Source of the DNA: Peribacillus sp. FSL P2-0133
GTDB lineage: Bacteria; Bacillota; Bacilli; Bacillales; DSM-1321
Assembly: GCF_037975445.1 (NCBI RefSeq)
Contig: NZ_CP150254.1
Location: 680,001-744,000, forward strand
Length of the DNA stretch: 64,000 nucleotides
Reading direction: 5' to 3'
Position 1 is the stretch's first letter, and each line of letters starts with the position of its first letter. Of the stretch, positions 46,971-54,975 are shown one piece after another. The translations under genes were made by a program, and so were the position numbers. Under the pieces are notes generated by a model, which was given only the letters and a program-made list of their open reading frames with translations, had not been told where the DNA came from and searched no databases.

Positions 46971-48035
46971 GTGAAGCAAATATATAGTGATGTCATACAA
47001 TTTCGGGGTACACATTATGAGTTTGGATACATGCAAGGGGAGAAATTAAAAGATTCACTAACGGTAAAAAATCGTGAAGATCAGTGGAAGATTAGGCAGC
47101 CGCGGTTTACGGTTGAGGAAGAAGAGGTCAAGAAAGCAATTACACAATTCGCCCCTGGAGTTTGGGAAGAATTACTGGGGTTGCAAGAAGCGTTGAAATG
47201 GCCAATTGACCGCGTGCTGCAAGAGTTCGGTGGATACCGATTGGATTATGTTCGGTCGGGCTGCTCCATCATGACTGGCGATGATTATCTCATTCGCAAT
47301 TATGATTACCACCCAAAGACCTATGAAGGACGATATGTCTTATTCCAGCCAACCGATCAAGGGTATTCAAGCATCGGCCCGAGTCAGCGAGGGACTGGTC
47401 GAATGGATGGAATGAATGAAAAGGGTCTGGTGATAGGCTATAATTTCATGAATCGCAAGAACCCTGGTGATGGTTTCATTTGCTGCATGATTGGCAGACT
47501 GATTGTTGAATCTTGTGCGAACGTACAAGAAGCGGTCGCGATGTTGAAGGAAATCCCGCATCGTCATTCCTTCACTTACGTCGTCTATGATAAAAGCGGA
47601 AGTACCTATATCGTTGAAACCTCTCCGAGAAATGTAGAGGTGCGCACGTCAAATGCCTGTACCAATCACTTTGAAATCATGAAAAATGAGAACCGTAACC
47701 ATCTTATCGATTCGAAACGCCGATTGGAGATCATCCAAGATCATGAAGGGAGACTTTCATCTGCCTACGATGCTTACAGGTTGTTTAATGATACCAATCA
47801 AGGTGTCTTCTCGGATTTATATAGCAGCTGGGCGGGAACGATTCATACTTCCGCTTATTTACCTAAGGAGATGAAAGCTTGGATTGCCTTGGGAGGGAAC
47901 CAGGAGCCGACTTCAATAGATTTTTCGAAATGGCTTGAAGGGGAAAATGTTGAATTAGAACGAATCAAAGGTGTAATTGATACGGATATTCCCTTCGTGC
48001 ATATGGATGAGGGAGCGAATTGGTTTCGGAATTGA
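46971..48035 (+). CDS. C45-family autoproteolytic acyltransferase/hydrolase
   Basis: 354-aa Ntn-hydrolase of the C45 (isopenicillin N acyltransferase-like) family. It begins with the domain pattern FRGTHYEFGYMQGEKL. The predicted self-cleavage site and nucleophile is Cys98 in RSGCSIM, followed by NYDYHP and MNEKGLVIGYNF, as in this family. The precursor cuts itself before Cys98 to form the active enzyme. Members cleave or transfer acyl groups on amides (penicillins, acyl amino acids); the natural substrate here is unknown. The start is GTG after GAGGG. It is not obviously in an operon; the next gene, an IclR regulator, starts 120 bp later. Confidence 0.82.
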   Translation: MKQIYSDVIQFRGTHYEFGYMQGEKLKDSLTVKNREDQWKIRQPRFTVEEEEVKKAITQFAPGVWEELLGLQEALKWPIDRVLQEFGGYRLDYVRSGCSIMTGDDYLIRNYDYHPKTYEGRYVLFQPTDQGYSSIGPSQRGTGRMDGMNEKGLVIGYNFMNRKNPGDGFICCMIGRLIVESCANVQEAVAMLKEIPHRHSFTYVVYDKSGSTYIVETSPRNVEVRTSNACTNHFEIMKNENRNHLIDSKRRLEIIQDHEGRLSSAYDAYRLFNDTNQGVFSDLYSSWAGTIHTSAYLPKEMKAWIALGGNQEPTSIDFSKWLEGENVELERIKGVIDTDIPFVHMDEGANWFRN

Positions 48036-48154
48036 ACGTATTAAGGAAAGCCATCTTTGGTTAAATGATGTTGAAATTACCACTCGTAATATAAATGAAG
48101 CACATTTAAATGGCCAAGAATCAGTTGGTGAATAATTGTAAAGGGGGGGCTTAT

Positions 48155-48919
48155 ATGGATGAAAATGAAGGCTTGAAAGGGTCAAGAACAGTTCAACGGT
48201 CAATTAATATAATGAACTGCTTTACTTTAGAAGAGTCAGAATTATCCTTAACGGAAATCTCGAAAAAGATAGATTTGGCAAAATCAACAACTTCCAGACT
48301 ATTAGATACACTAGTACAAAATGGTCTTCTGCAAAAAAAATTCTCCAATTCAAAGTATCAGTTTGGCTATAAAATGTATCAGTTTGGTCGTATTGCGGAA
48401 AATACCATTTCATTTGAAATAACGGAACTTGCAAAACCATTCATGAAGAAACTAAGAAATGAAATTGGAGAATCAGTGAGTCTATATATGCTTGAAAATA
48501 AGGAACGAAGGTGTATTGCACGATACGGCAGTAATCAATCAATCCGTCATGTAGTAAGCATTGGAGAGGCACTTCCATTGGAGAAAGGTTCGGGTGGGAA
48601 GGCATTATTGGCTTTTCAGTCTCCGGCGTTTGTTGAATCAATTCTAAAAAATTTAGATTCCGAAGCATTACGAATTAGTCTATCAGACGAATTGCCAATT
48701 ATTCAAAAAGAATCTATTGCTATGAGTTTAGACGAAAGAGGGGCCGGAGTTAATTCAGTTGCATCACCTATTTTTGGGGTGGATCAAGAAGTGAATTTTT
48801 GTCTATGCGTATCTGGGCCAAGTACAAGATTTACGCAAGCTGTAATGGATTCAATAAAAAGTGAAGTGAAGATGAATGCTTTAAAAATTTCAGAATGTTT
48901 TAATGACCCAAAAGAATAG
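48155..48919 (+). CDS. IclR-family transcriptional regulator
   Basis: 254-aa regulator. An N-terminal winged helix spans about residues 10-70 (RTVQRSINIMNCF, LTEISKKIDLAKSTTSRLLDTLVQNGLL), and a C-terminal ligand domain carries GKALLAF and a serine/glycine-rich pocket (GAGVNSVASPIFG). ATG 48155 has a run of G's as ribosome site; the frame is open from 48110. It precedes, on the same strand, a four-gene catabolic operon that has its own promoter with a perfect inverted repeat. It is probably the local repressor or activator of that operon, responding to a pathway acid. Confidence 0.88.
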   Translation: MDENEGLKGSRTVQRSINIMNCFTLEESELSLTEISKKIDLAKSTTSRLLDTLVQNGLLQKKFSNSKYQFGYKMYQFGRIAENTISFEITELAKPFMKKLRNEIGESVSLYMLENKERRCIARYGSNQSIRHVVSIGEALPLEKGSGGKALLAFQSPAFVESILKNLDSEALRISLSDELPIIQKESIAMSLDERGAGVNSVASPIFGVDQEVNFCLCVSGPSTRFTQAVMDSIKSEVKMNALKISECFNDPKE

Positions 48920-48943
48920 CCACATTGTGGCCAAGATTTATTG

Positions 48944-48979
48944 ACAGCGCCTTTTTTTACTGGGCGCTGTTTTTTATTT
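48944..48979 (+). terminator. Rho-independent terminator of the iclR gene
   Basis: ACAGCGCC (48944-48951) pairs with GGCGCTGT (48963-48970), followed by TTTTTTATTTT. It separates the regulator from the catabolic operon. Confidence 0.85.
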
Positions 48980-49014
48980 TAATGATTAAAAGACAGAATT
49001 TTTTAATTTTTATC

Positions 49015-49043
49015 GTGACAGATAAAAGTGGCTTTGTTATAAT
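49015..49043 (+). promoter_or_regulatory. SigA-type promoter of the catabolic operon
   Basis: A -35 GTGACA (49015-49020), 17-bp spacer and a perfect -10 TATAAT (49038-49043). The expected start is near 49050, immediately before the inverted repeat. The leader to the first gene is about 130 nt. Confidence 0.75.
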
Positions 49044-49053
49044 TCATTCATAA

Positions 49054-49094
49054 AGTTCCATCTAATGAAATTTATTGTTTCATTAGATGGAACT
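49054..49094. promoter_or_regulatory. Perfect 17-bp inverted repeat, probable operator
   Basis: AGTTCCATCTAATGAAA (49054-49070) and TTTCATTAGATGGAACT (49078-49094) are exact inverted copies 7 bp apart, just downstream of the -10. No T tract follows, so this is not a terminator. IclR proteins bind palindromes, and the neighbouring iclR gene is the likely source of the ligand protein. Confidence 0.65.
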
Positions 49095-49181
49095 GAATAA
49101 AGAGTTTTATGTAAAAGTTCTTATTCCCATTTTGTTTAGCAAAAATACCAGACTCATAATTTCAAGGAGGAAGTATTAATT

Positions 49182-50390
49182 ATGGATAATCCAACAAATG
49201 GACCTTTGACTGGAATTCGTGTTATCGATGCATCGACTGTGATTGCTGCTCCGTTTGCAGCTACCTTATTAGCGGACTTGGGAGCTGAAGTGTTAAAAGT
49301 GGAACTTCCGGATAAAGGGGATCCTTTAAGGGGTCTTGGACCGTGGAAGGGTTCTGAACCATTGAGGTGGCCAGGTCTTGCACGTAATAAGCAGTCTATA
49401 ACTTTGGACATTCGCACTATTGAGGGGAGGGAGTTATTTAAAAAATTAATTCGCACTGCAGATGTCCTGATAGAAAATTTCAGGCCTGGAACAATGGAGA
49501 AATGGGGACTAGGCTATGAAGAGCTGAGAGAAGTGAATCCTCGTCTCATTATGACTAGGCAATCGGGTTACGGGCAAACGGGACCATATGCAGAAAAGGC
49601 AGGGTTTGGAACACCTAGTACTGCCTTTTCGGGATATACCTATTTACAAGGGTTTCAGGATCGCCCCCCAGTAAGTCCTTCATTTTCTTTACTTGATTAT
49701 ATATCGGGCATTTATATTGCTTTTGGAACTGTAAGCGCTCTCTTTCATCGTGAAACTTCTAACTCTGAAAAAGGTCAAATCGTTGAGATGGGACTATATG
49801 AAGGGATGTTCAGGATGATGGATTTCTTAATTGCTGAACATGACCAACTCGGTAAAGTACGAGAGAGAGCACCTATGCTTCATGGTCATTCAAGTCCTTC
49901 CGGTACTTACCAAACAAAAGACGGACATTGGGTTGTTATGGTATGCAGTACACAAAAAACATGGGAACGTCTGGCTCAAGCTATGGGGCGGTCGGATTTG
50001 ATAGAAAACCCTGATTATATAACAAATAAAAAACGAATGAATAACGATAGCTTCCTTCAAGAACTTGTTATGACTTTTATGAAATCCCTAAATAAAAAAG
50101 AGCTTTTGAGTAAAATGGATGAGTTTGGTGTTCCCATTTCACCAATATTAAGCATAAAGGATATCTTTGAAGATCCTCATTATCAAGCAAGGGAAAATAT
50201 TTTGGAAGTTGATCACCCTCAGTTTGGAACGATTAAAGTTCCCGGCATTGTACCTAAGTTTTCAGAAACACCAGGGCGTATCCGTCATCGTGCACCAGAA
50301 CTGGGAGAGCATAACAAACAAGTGTTTAGTGAAGAACTTGGTTTATCTGAAGAGGAATTAACGAATCTAAAAGCCAAAGGGGTCATCTAA
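49182..50390 (+). CDS. Family III CoA-transferase (CaiB/BaiF type)
   Basis: 402-aa enzyme. N-terminal GIRVIDASTVIAAPFAATLLADLGAEVLKVE and GDPLRGLGP are the family hallmarks. The probable catalytic Asp lies in FSLLDYISG (about residue 168), the residue that forms the acyl-anhydride intermediate in formyl-CoA transferase. It would move CoA from a donor such as succinyl-CoA to a carboxylic acid. The next gene, an HMG-CoA-lyase homologue one base downstream, suggests that the activated acid is a 3-hydroxy-3-methyl acyl such as 3-hydroxy-3-methylglutarate or a similar branched acid. ATG after AAGGAGG. Confidence 0.87.
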   Translation: MDNPTNGPLTGIRVIDASTVIAAPFAATLLADLGAEVLKVELPDKGDPLRGLGPWKGSEPLRWPGLARNKQSITLDIRTIEGRELFKKLIRTADVLIENFRPGTMEKWGLGYEELREVNPRLIMTRQSGYGQTGPYAEKAGFGTPSTAFSGYTYLQGFQDRPPVSPSFSLLDYISGIYIAFGTVSALFHRETSNSEKGQIVEMGLYEGMFRMMDFLIAEHDQLGKVRERAPMLHGHSSPSGTYQTKDGHWVVMVCSTQKTWERLAQAMGRSDLIENPDYITNKKRMNNDSFLQELVMTFMKSLNKKELLSKMDEFGVPISPILSIKDIFEDPHYQARENILEVDHPQFGTIKVPGIVPKFSETPGRIRHRAPELGEHNKQVFSEELGLSEEELTNLKAKGVI

Positions 50391-50391
50391 C

Positions 50392-51345
50392 ATGAAAAAT
50401 GAACAAATGATCGTACCTGATAAAGTGAATATATGGGAAGTTCTCCCGCGAGATGGTTTTCAAATGGAAGACAAATGGATACCGACAGAAGAAAAGATTC
50501 GCATTATCCGTGGTCTGGCAAGTACAGGGATCAAACATATTGAAGTTACATCTTTTGTGCATCCTCAAGCAATACCTCAATTAAAAGATGCTGAAGAGGT
50601 GGTAAAGCGGGTTCAGGACTTAAATGGAGTAAAGTTCCGAGCGCTGGTTCCCAACTTGCGCGGGGCGGAACGTGCTATTAATGCAGGAATGAAAAAAATA
50701 AAGATATTATTATCTGCCACAGATTCACATAGCCTATCCAATTCCAACTGTATAGTTAAAGAAGCACAAATGGATCACCTGCCGATTGTAGAACTTGCTG
50801 GAAAATATGGTGTAGAAGTAGGAGGTTCAATTGCGGTAGCATTTGGCTGTCCATATGAAGGTAAGGTACCTCTGGAAAAGATAGTATCCATTCTTGAAGG
50901 ATACAAAGATATGGGGGTTAACGAAGTTTCTTTGGCAGATACGGCTGGAATGGGAAATCCAAAGCAAGTATCCGAAATGTTAAGTATCATTAGAGGTTTA
51001 TTCCCTAGTTTCAAGTTCACTTTACATTTACACAATACAAGAGGAATGGCATTTGCCAATGCAGTAGCAGCCTTGCAGCAAGGGGTCACTGATTTTGATA
51101 GTTCCACCACTGGATTGGGAGGATGCCCTTATGCCCCTAACGCTGCAGGAAATATTCCCACAGAAGATATTGTACATGGCTTTCATGAAATGGGAATCCG
51201 GACAGCCATTAATCTTGACTCATTACTCGAAATCGCCAGCAATATCAAAAGTACAATTGGGCACGATGGTGGAAGCTTTATTCTTAAGGCAGGGCCGAAC
51301 AACAGGCTGCATTCTAAACCAAAAGGTCAAAAAAAGCTTGGGTGA
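50392..51345 (+). CDS. Hydroxymethylglutaryl-CoA lyase-family enzyme
   Basis: 317-aa DRE-TIM metallolyase. VLPRDGFQ near the N-terminus carries the catalytic Arg-Asp pair, HLHNTRGMAFAN the metal histidines, and TGLGGCPYAPNAAGNIPTED the active-site cysteine loop of HMG-CoA lyases (about residues 235-255). The enzyme would cleave a 3-hydroxy-3-methylacyl-CoA into acetyl-CoA plus a ketoacid (acetoacetate from HMG-CoA). The gene is translationally coupled to the CoA-transferase (ATG one base after its stop). Substrate specificity beyond the family reaction is not certain. Confidence 0.87.
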   Translation: MKNEQMIVPDKVNIWEVLPRDGFQMEDKWIPTEEKIRIIRGLASTGIKHIEVTSFVHPQAIPQLKDAEEVVKRVQDLNGVKFRALVPNLRGAERAINAGMKKIKILLSATDSHSLSNSNCIVKEAQMDHLPIVELAGKYGVEVGGSIAVAFGCPYEGKVPLEKIVSILEGYKDMGVNEVSLADTAGMGNPKQVSEMLSIIRGLFPSFKFTLHLHNTRGMAFANAVAALQQGVTDFDSSTTGLGGCPYAPNAAGNIPTEDIVHGFHEMGIRTAINLDSLLEIASNIKSTIGHDGGSFILKAGPNNRLHSKPKGQKKLG

Positions 51346-51420
51346 TTACTAAAGGGGATTCAAGTGAATCCCTTTAAAGAAATTCTGAATGAAAACGGAT
51401 ACAAAACAAGGGGGGTATAT

Positions 51421-52719
51421 ATGTTATCCATATTAGGATTCATGATGATTGTTGTTTTTATGTATTTAATTATGAGTAAGCGATTAAGTGCACTTAATGC
51501 CCTGATTATCATTCCGGTCATTTTTGCTCTGATAGGCGGATTCACTGATTTAGGACCTATGATGATGAGTGGGATTGAAACAATTGCACCAACCGCAATA
51601 ATGGTGATATTCGCCATTTTATATTTTGGAATATTAATAGACGCAGGTATGTTTGATCCCTTGGTAACAAGAATGGTGAAGATATCAAAAGGGGATCCAT
51701 TAAAGATTTCCGTTACTACTGCAGTATTGTCTTTATTGGTAGGGTTGGACGGGGATGGAACGATCACGTATCTTATTGTCGTTACAGCATTATTGCCATT
51801 ATACGAGAAGTTAGGGATGAATAAGTTAATACTGGCTTGTCTCCCAGCAATGTCAATGGGAATCATGAATGTACTTCCTTGGGGGGGACCAACTGCAAGG
51901 GTAATGTCCATCTTTGGATACGACGCTATGGAACTCCTAGGACCAATTATCCCATCTATAATCGCTGGAGCAGTATATGTCATTGGGCTAGGCGTGTTTT
52001 TTGGGGTTAGGGAACGCAAAAGGTTAGGTGTTTATGGTCATTATACAGAAACAGAAGGTGAAATAGCCGTATCAATGGAGGACATTACGGACCAATCATT
52101 AAAAAGACCCAAATTGTATTGGTTCAACATCATTCTTACACTATTATTGGTTTTTGCCTTAGTTAAAGCAATTTTGCCATTACCTGCTCTATTTATGATT
52201 GCATTTGTTATAGTCATGGTTGTAAACTACCCGAATTTAAAAGAGCAACAGAGAAGAGTTGAAGCACATGCAGGAAACATTCTAACTGTCACTTCCTTGA
52301 TCTTTGCTGCGGGTATTTTCGCAGGAATATTGGAGGGAACTGAAATGGTGGATGCCATGGCTTCAACTTTAGTGCATATTATACCAGACTTTCTAGGTCC
52401 ACAATTGCCTGTAATTGTAGGATTGACCAGTATGCCATTTACGTTTGTAATGGCAAATGACCCTTATTATTTCGGTATTATTCCAATCATTGCTGAGACT
52501 GCTTCGGGATTCGGTATTGATAAACTGGAGATTGCACAGGCCTCTTTATTAGGGCAGCCATTACATTTATTAAGTCCATTGGTCGGGTCTGTATATGTAT
52601 TGATTGGGCTTGTCGGCATAGAGTTTAGGGAGCATATTAAGTTTTCACTTAAATACGCTGTCGGATCAGCGTTGGTTATGATTATTACAGCTATCCTTTT
52701 CGGTACATTATCAATCTAG
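51421..52719 (+). CDS. CitMHS-family di/tricarboxylate transporter
   Basis: About 432-aa permease with eleven to twelve predicted helices. The CitMHS (citrate-Mg2+:H+) family is indicated by SILGFMMIVVFMYLIMSKRLSAL, the conserved VGLDGDGTITYLI (about residue 105) and a C-terminal repeat with FVMANDPYYFGIIPI and GQPLHLLSPLVGS. The frame is open from 51364, but ATG 51421 follows an AAGGGGGG site and starts the first helix. It should import the carboxylate processed by the adjacent CoA-transferase and lyase, possibly as a metal complex. Part of the same operon. Confidence 0.83.
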   Translation: MLSILGFMMIVVFMYLIMSKRLSALNALIIIPVIFALIGGFTDLGPMMMSGIETIAPTAIMVIFAILYFGILIDAGMFDPLVTRMVKISKGDPLKISVTTAVLSLLVGLDGDGTITYLIVVTALLPLYEKLGMNKLILACLPAMSMGIMNVLPWGGPTARVMSIFGYDAMELLGPIIPSIIAGAVYVIGLGVFFGVRERKRLGVYGHYTETEGEIAVSMEDITDQSLKRPKLYWFNIILTLLLVFALVKAILPLPALFMIAFVIVMVVNYPNLKEQQRRVEAHAGNILTVTSLIFAAGIFAGILEGTEMVDAMASTLVHIIPDFLGPQLPVIVGLTSMPFTFVMANDPYYFGIIPIIAETASGFGIDKLEIAQASLLGQPLHLLSPLVGSVYVLIGLVGIEFREHIKFSLKYAVGSALVMIITAILFGTLSI

Positions 52720-52789
52720 TTATTATTGTTTGTAGAATCGAAAGAAACGATCAATTTTCATGAATAAATAACAAAATGAGGTGTTAGCA

Positions 52790-53485
52790 TTGAATAGCTT
52801 AACCCCAAAGCCTCCGTTATTACCCAAGTCAATCATTGATAGAGCTAAAAAGTTAAATACGACCCTTATAGCAGACGCTTTGTATGATTCTAATGCTGGT
52901 GTAATGGATTATAAGATAAAGCCTGTGTCATCCGGAATGAAAGTGATAGCAACAGCCATGACGGTTGATATGATTGCGGGAGATAATTTACTTCTTCATC
53001 AAGCCATTTATGCTGGAAGTGAAGGCTATGTATTAATTGCGGATGGGAAAGGTCACAAAGGAAATGCCTACCTTGGAGAGTTAATGGCTGGGGCTGCGCA
53101 CGCAGTAGGACTTGAGGGGATTATCATTGACGGTTTTGTTCGTGATAAAGAGGCTCTTTGTGAATTGGGGTTTCCGATTTTTGCAAAGGGAATCACTCCA
53201 AAAGGGCCGTGTAAAGATCGACCGGGAGATCTTAATACGCCGATCACATGTGGCGGTGTAAATGTTCATCCTGGTGATTTAGTCATAGGAGATGAAGATG
53301 GTGTAGTTGTTGTTTCACAGGTTAAAATTGAAGAGGTATTTTCCAGAGCAGAGAAAAAATTAACTTATGAACAAAAGCGTCTCGAAGAAATAGCGGAATA
53401 TGGAAGTAAACGTAAACAAGGTGTTATAGAAGGAAATATTGAACCTTCCTGGTTGAAAAGTGAAATAGGGAATTTTAACATGTGA
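52790..53485 (+). CDS. RraA-like aldolase/decarboxylase
   Basis: 231-aa protein of the RraA superfamily (HMG/CHA aldolase, 4-hydroxy-4-methyl-2-oxoglutarate aldolase). Visible are GSEGYVLIADGKGHKGNAYLGELMAGAA, DGFVRDKEAL (the Arg-Asp metal/substrate motif) and GGVNVHPGDLVIGDEDGVVVV. GTG 52781 overlaps the GAGGTG site; TTG 52790 is the better start. Enzymes of this group split a 4-hydroxy-2-oxo acid to pyruvate and a keto acid, or decarboxylate oxaloacetate. In this operon it extends the case for catabolism of a branched hydroxy-dicarboxylate. A terminator follows. Confidence 0.83.
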   Translation: MNSLTPKPPLLPKSIIDRAKKLNTTLIADALYDSNAGVMDYKIKPVSSGMKVIATAMTVDMIAGDNLLLHQAIYAGSEGYVLIADGKGHKGNAYLGELMAGAAHAVGLEGIIIDGFVRDKEALCELGFPIFAKGITPKGPCKDRPGDLNTPITCGGVNVHPGDLVIGDEDGVVVVSQVKIEEVFSRAEKKLTYEQKRLEEIAEYGSKRKQGVIEGNIEPSWLKSEIGNFNM

Positions 53486-53564
53486 CTTAAGATGCTAAGG
53501 GACTAAAAACAGCTACTTGGTAGTAAGTAATTGGAAAGATTTTTTAAGCTTATAGAAATAATCT

Positions 53565-53595
53565 GGCCCAATCCTTGGATTGGGCTTCTTTTGTT
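53565..53595 (+). terminator. Terminator of the catabolic operon
   Basis: GCCCAATCC (53566-53574) and GGATTGGGC (53577-53585) form a tight hairpin followed by TTCTTTTGTTG. Confidence 0.8.
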
Positions 53596-53739
53596 GTTCT
53601 ATTTTTAGGAAAATCTGGTACTATTTATTAGGGGATCTGCCAGTAATATAATATGATAGAGGAACACATTTTGGATGGGGGACAAGAAGCTGGAAGTCTG
53701 TTTGTGCCATACTTGTACAATGAATAAGGGGATGTGCGA

Positions 53740-54030
53740 ATGTTTTCTACAGCTATTGGATGGTTTCGGTTTATTACAATAATTGAGGGAATCTCATATG
53801 TTCTATTGCTTGCCATTGGTATGCCCATTAAGTACATATTGGATATTGGGGAAGCAACACTCATTTTAGGAAGCATCCATGGTTTCTTATTTGTCGTGTT
53901 TGGGCTTTTATTACTTTATGTGAGCATCATATCAAAATGGTCCTTTTTAAAAATGGCTATGATTTTCATCGTTTCATTCATCCCATTTGGGAATTTTGTA
54001 ATCGACCGCAGGCTATTGAAGCAAAGTTAA
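53740..54030 (+). CDS. DUF3817-like small membrane protein
   Basis: 96-98-aa protein with three predicted helices. WFRFITIIEGISYVLLL, GMPIKYIL and LGSIHGFLFVVFGLLLLY followed by FIPFGNFVIDRRL are typical of the DUF3817 (YdzA-like) integral membrane family of unknown function. ATG 53740 has an AAGGGG site; GTG 53734 is an alternative. It stands alone with its own terminator. Confidence 0.78.
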   Translation: MFSTAIGWFRFITIIEGISYVLLLAIGMPIKYILDIGEATLILGSIHGFLFVVFGLLLLYVSIISKWSFLKMAMIFIVSFIPFGNFVIDRRLLKQS

Positions 54031-54071
54031 ATGATAAAGATCCATGCCCGAATACTTTTCCTTTTGAAAAA

Positions 54072-54115
54072 TCCAAAAAAACGCATTTCCATTTAAATGG
54101 AAGGCGTTTTTTTTA
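54072..54115 (+). terminator. Rho-independent terminator
   Basis: A long near-perfect hairpin: AAAACGC-ATTTCCATTT pairs with AAATGGAAGGCGTTTT, ending in a run of eight T's at about 54108-54115. It closes the DUF3817-like gene. Confidence 0.8.
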
Positions 54116-54128
54116 TGGATTTAAGCTT

Positions 54129-54173
54129 GCTGTAAGGTTGGCACAAAGATGCTGTAAGAATGAGCATGTAAAG
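54129..54173 (+). promoter_or_regulatory. Phased direct repeats upstream of the ABC module, probable response-regulator site
   Basis: GCTGTAAG occurs at 54129-54136 and again exactly 22 bp later at 54151-54158. Between them ACAAAG (54143) and after them TGTAAAG (54167) keep an approximate 11-bp phase. OmpR-class regulators bind such same-face direct repeats, and an OmpR-class regulator is encoded at the far end of this module. TATAAG at 54174 could be a -10. Confidence 0.45.
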
Positions 54174-54207
54174 TATAAGTATCAACAATACTGAAGAGGT
54201 GAAACAA

Positions 54208-54975
54208 ATGGAACCATTATTAAAAGTGGAAAATATAAAAAAAACATATGGTAAATCAAGCGCTGCCTACACAGCGTTGGAAAATATATCTTTTGACATT
54301 CATGAAGGGGAGTTTGTAGGGATCATGGGACCTTCTGGAGCGGGTAAATCGACGTTGCTCAATATGTTGGCAACCATTGATTCGCCGACTGAAGGGAAAA
54401 TTTTTATGAATGATACGAGCATTCACGATATGAAAGGTGCTGACTTAACGGATTTCAGACGTGATAATCTTGGTTTCATCTTCCAGGATTATAATTTGCT
54501 AGACTCATTGACTGTGAAGGAAAATATATTATTACCACTGGCGATTGCGAAAGTTCCAGCGAAAGAAATTACTAACTTGGTGAATCGTATTGCTAAAGTA
54601 TTTGGGATTGAAGATTTATTAGCTAAATACCCATACCAAATCTCCGGTGGGCAAAAGCAAAGAACAGCTGCAGCCAGAGCGCTTGTGACAGAGCCTGCAT
54701 TGATCCTGGCTGATGAGCCAACAGGTGCACTTGATTCAAAATCAGCAACAGGTCTGCTGGAAAGCTTAAGTGAACTAAATGAAAAAAATCATTCCACCAT
54801 CATGTTGGTGACACATGATGCATATGCCGCAAGCTTCTGCCGGCGGATCATTTTCATCAAGGATGGTACGCTTTCAGCAGAAATTTATCGTCGTGGCCAA
54901 TCACGTAAAGCTTTCTTCCAAGAAATTATGGATGTCCTTGCAACAATTGGAGGTGAGGTAGATGACGTTATTTAG
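54208..54975 (+). CDS. Peptide-resistance ABC transporter ATP-binding protein (YxdL/BceA type)
   Basis: 255-aa ATPase. Walker A is GPSGAGKST, the Q loop is FIFQDYNLL, the signature is [15 protein letters not shown], Walker B is [13 protein letters not shown], and the switch is VTHDA. TAAARAL and the C-terminal [17 protein letters not shown] are characteristic of the BceA/YxdL/PsdA group. It powers the cognate large permease, which removes or shields cell-wall-active peptides. ATG 54208 has a GAGGTG site; GTG 54199 lies inside it. Overlaps the permease gene by 14 bases. Confidence 0.9.
   Translation: MEPLLKVENIKKTYGKSSAAYTALENISFDIHEGEFVGIMGPSGAGKSTLLNMLATIDSPTEGKIFMNDTSIHDMKGADLTDFRRDNLGFIFQDYNLLDSLTVKENILLPLAIAKVPAKEITNLVNRIAKVFGIEDLLAKYPYQISGGQKQRTAAARALVTEPALILADEPTGALDSKSATGLLESLSELNEKNHSTIMLVTHDAYAASFCRRIIFIKDGTLSAEIYRRGQSRKAFFQEIMDVLATIGGEVDDVI

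Noticed and set aside
51360-52019. 219-aa minus-strand open frame
   Set aside because: It is the antisense shadow of the CitMHS-type transporter gene; its Ile/Pro/Asn-rich composition is a mirror artefact of membrane codons.
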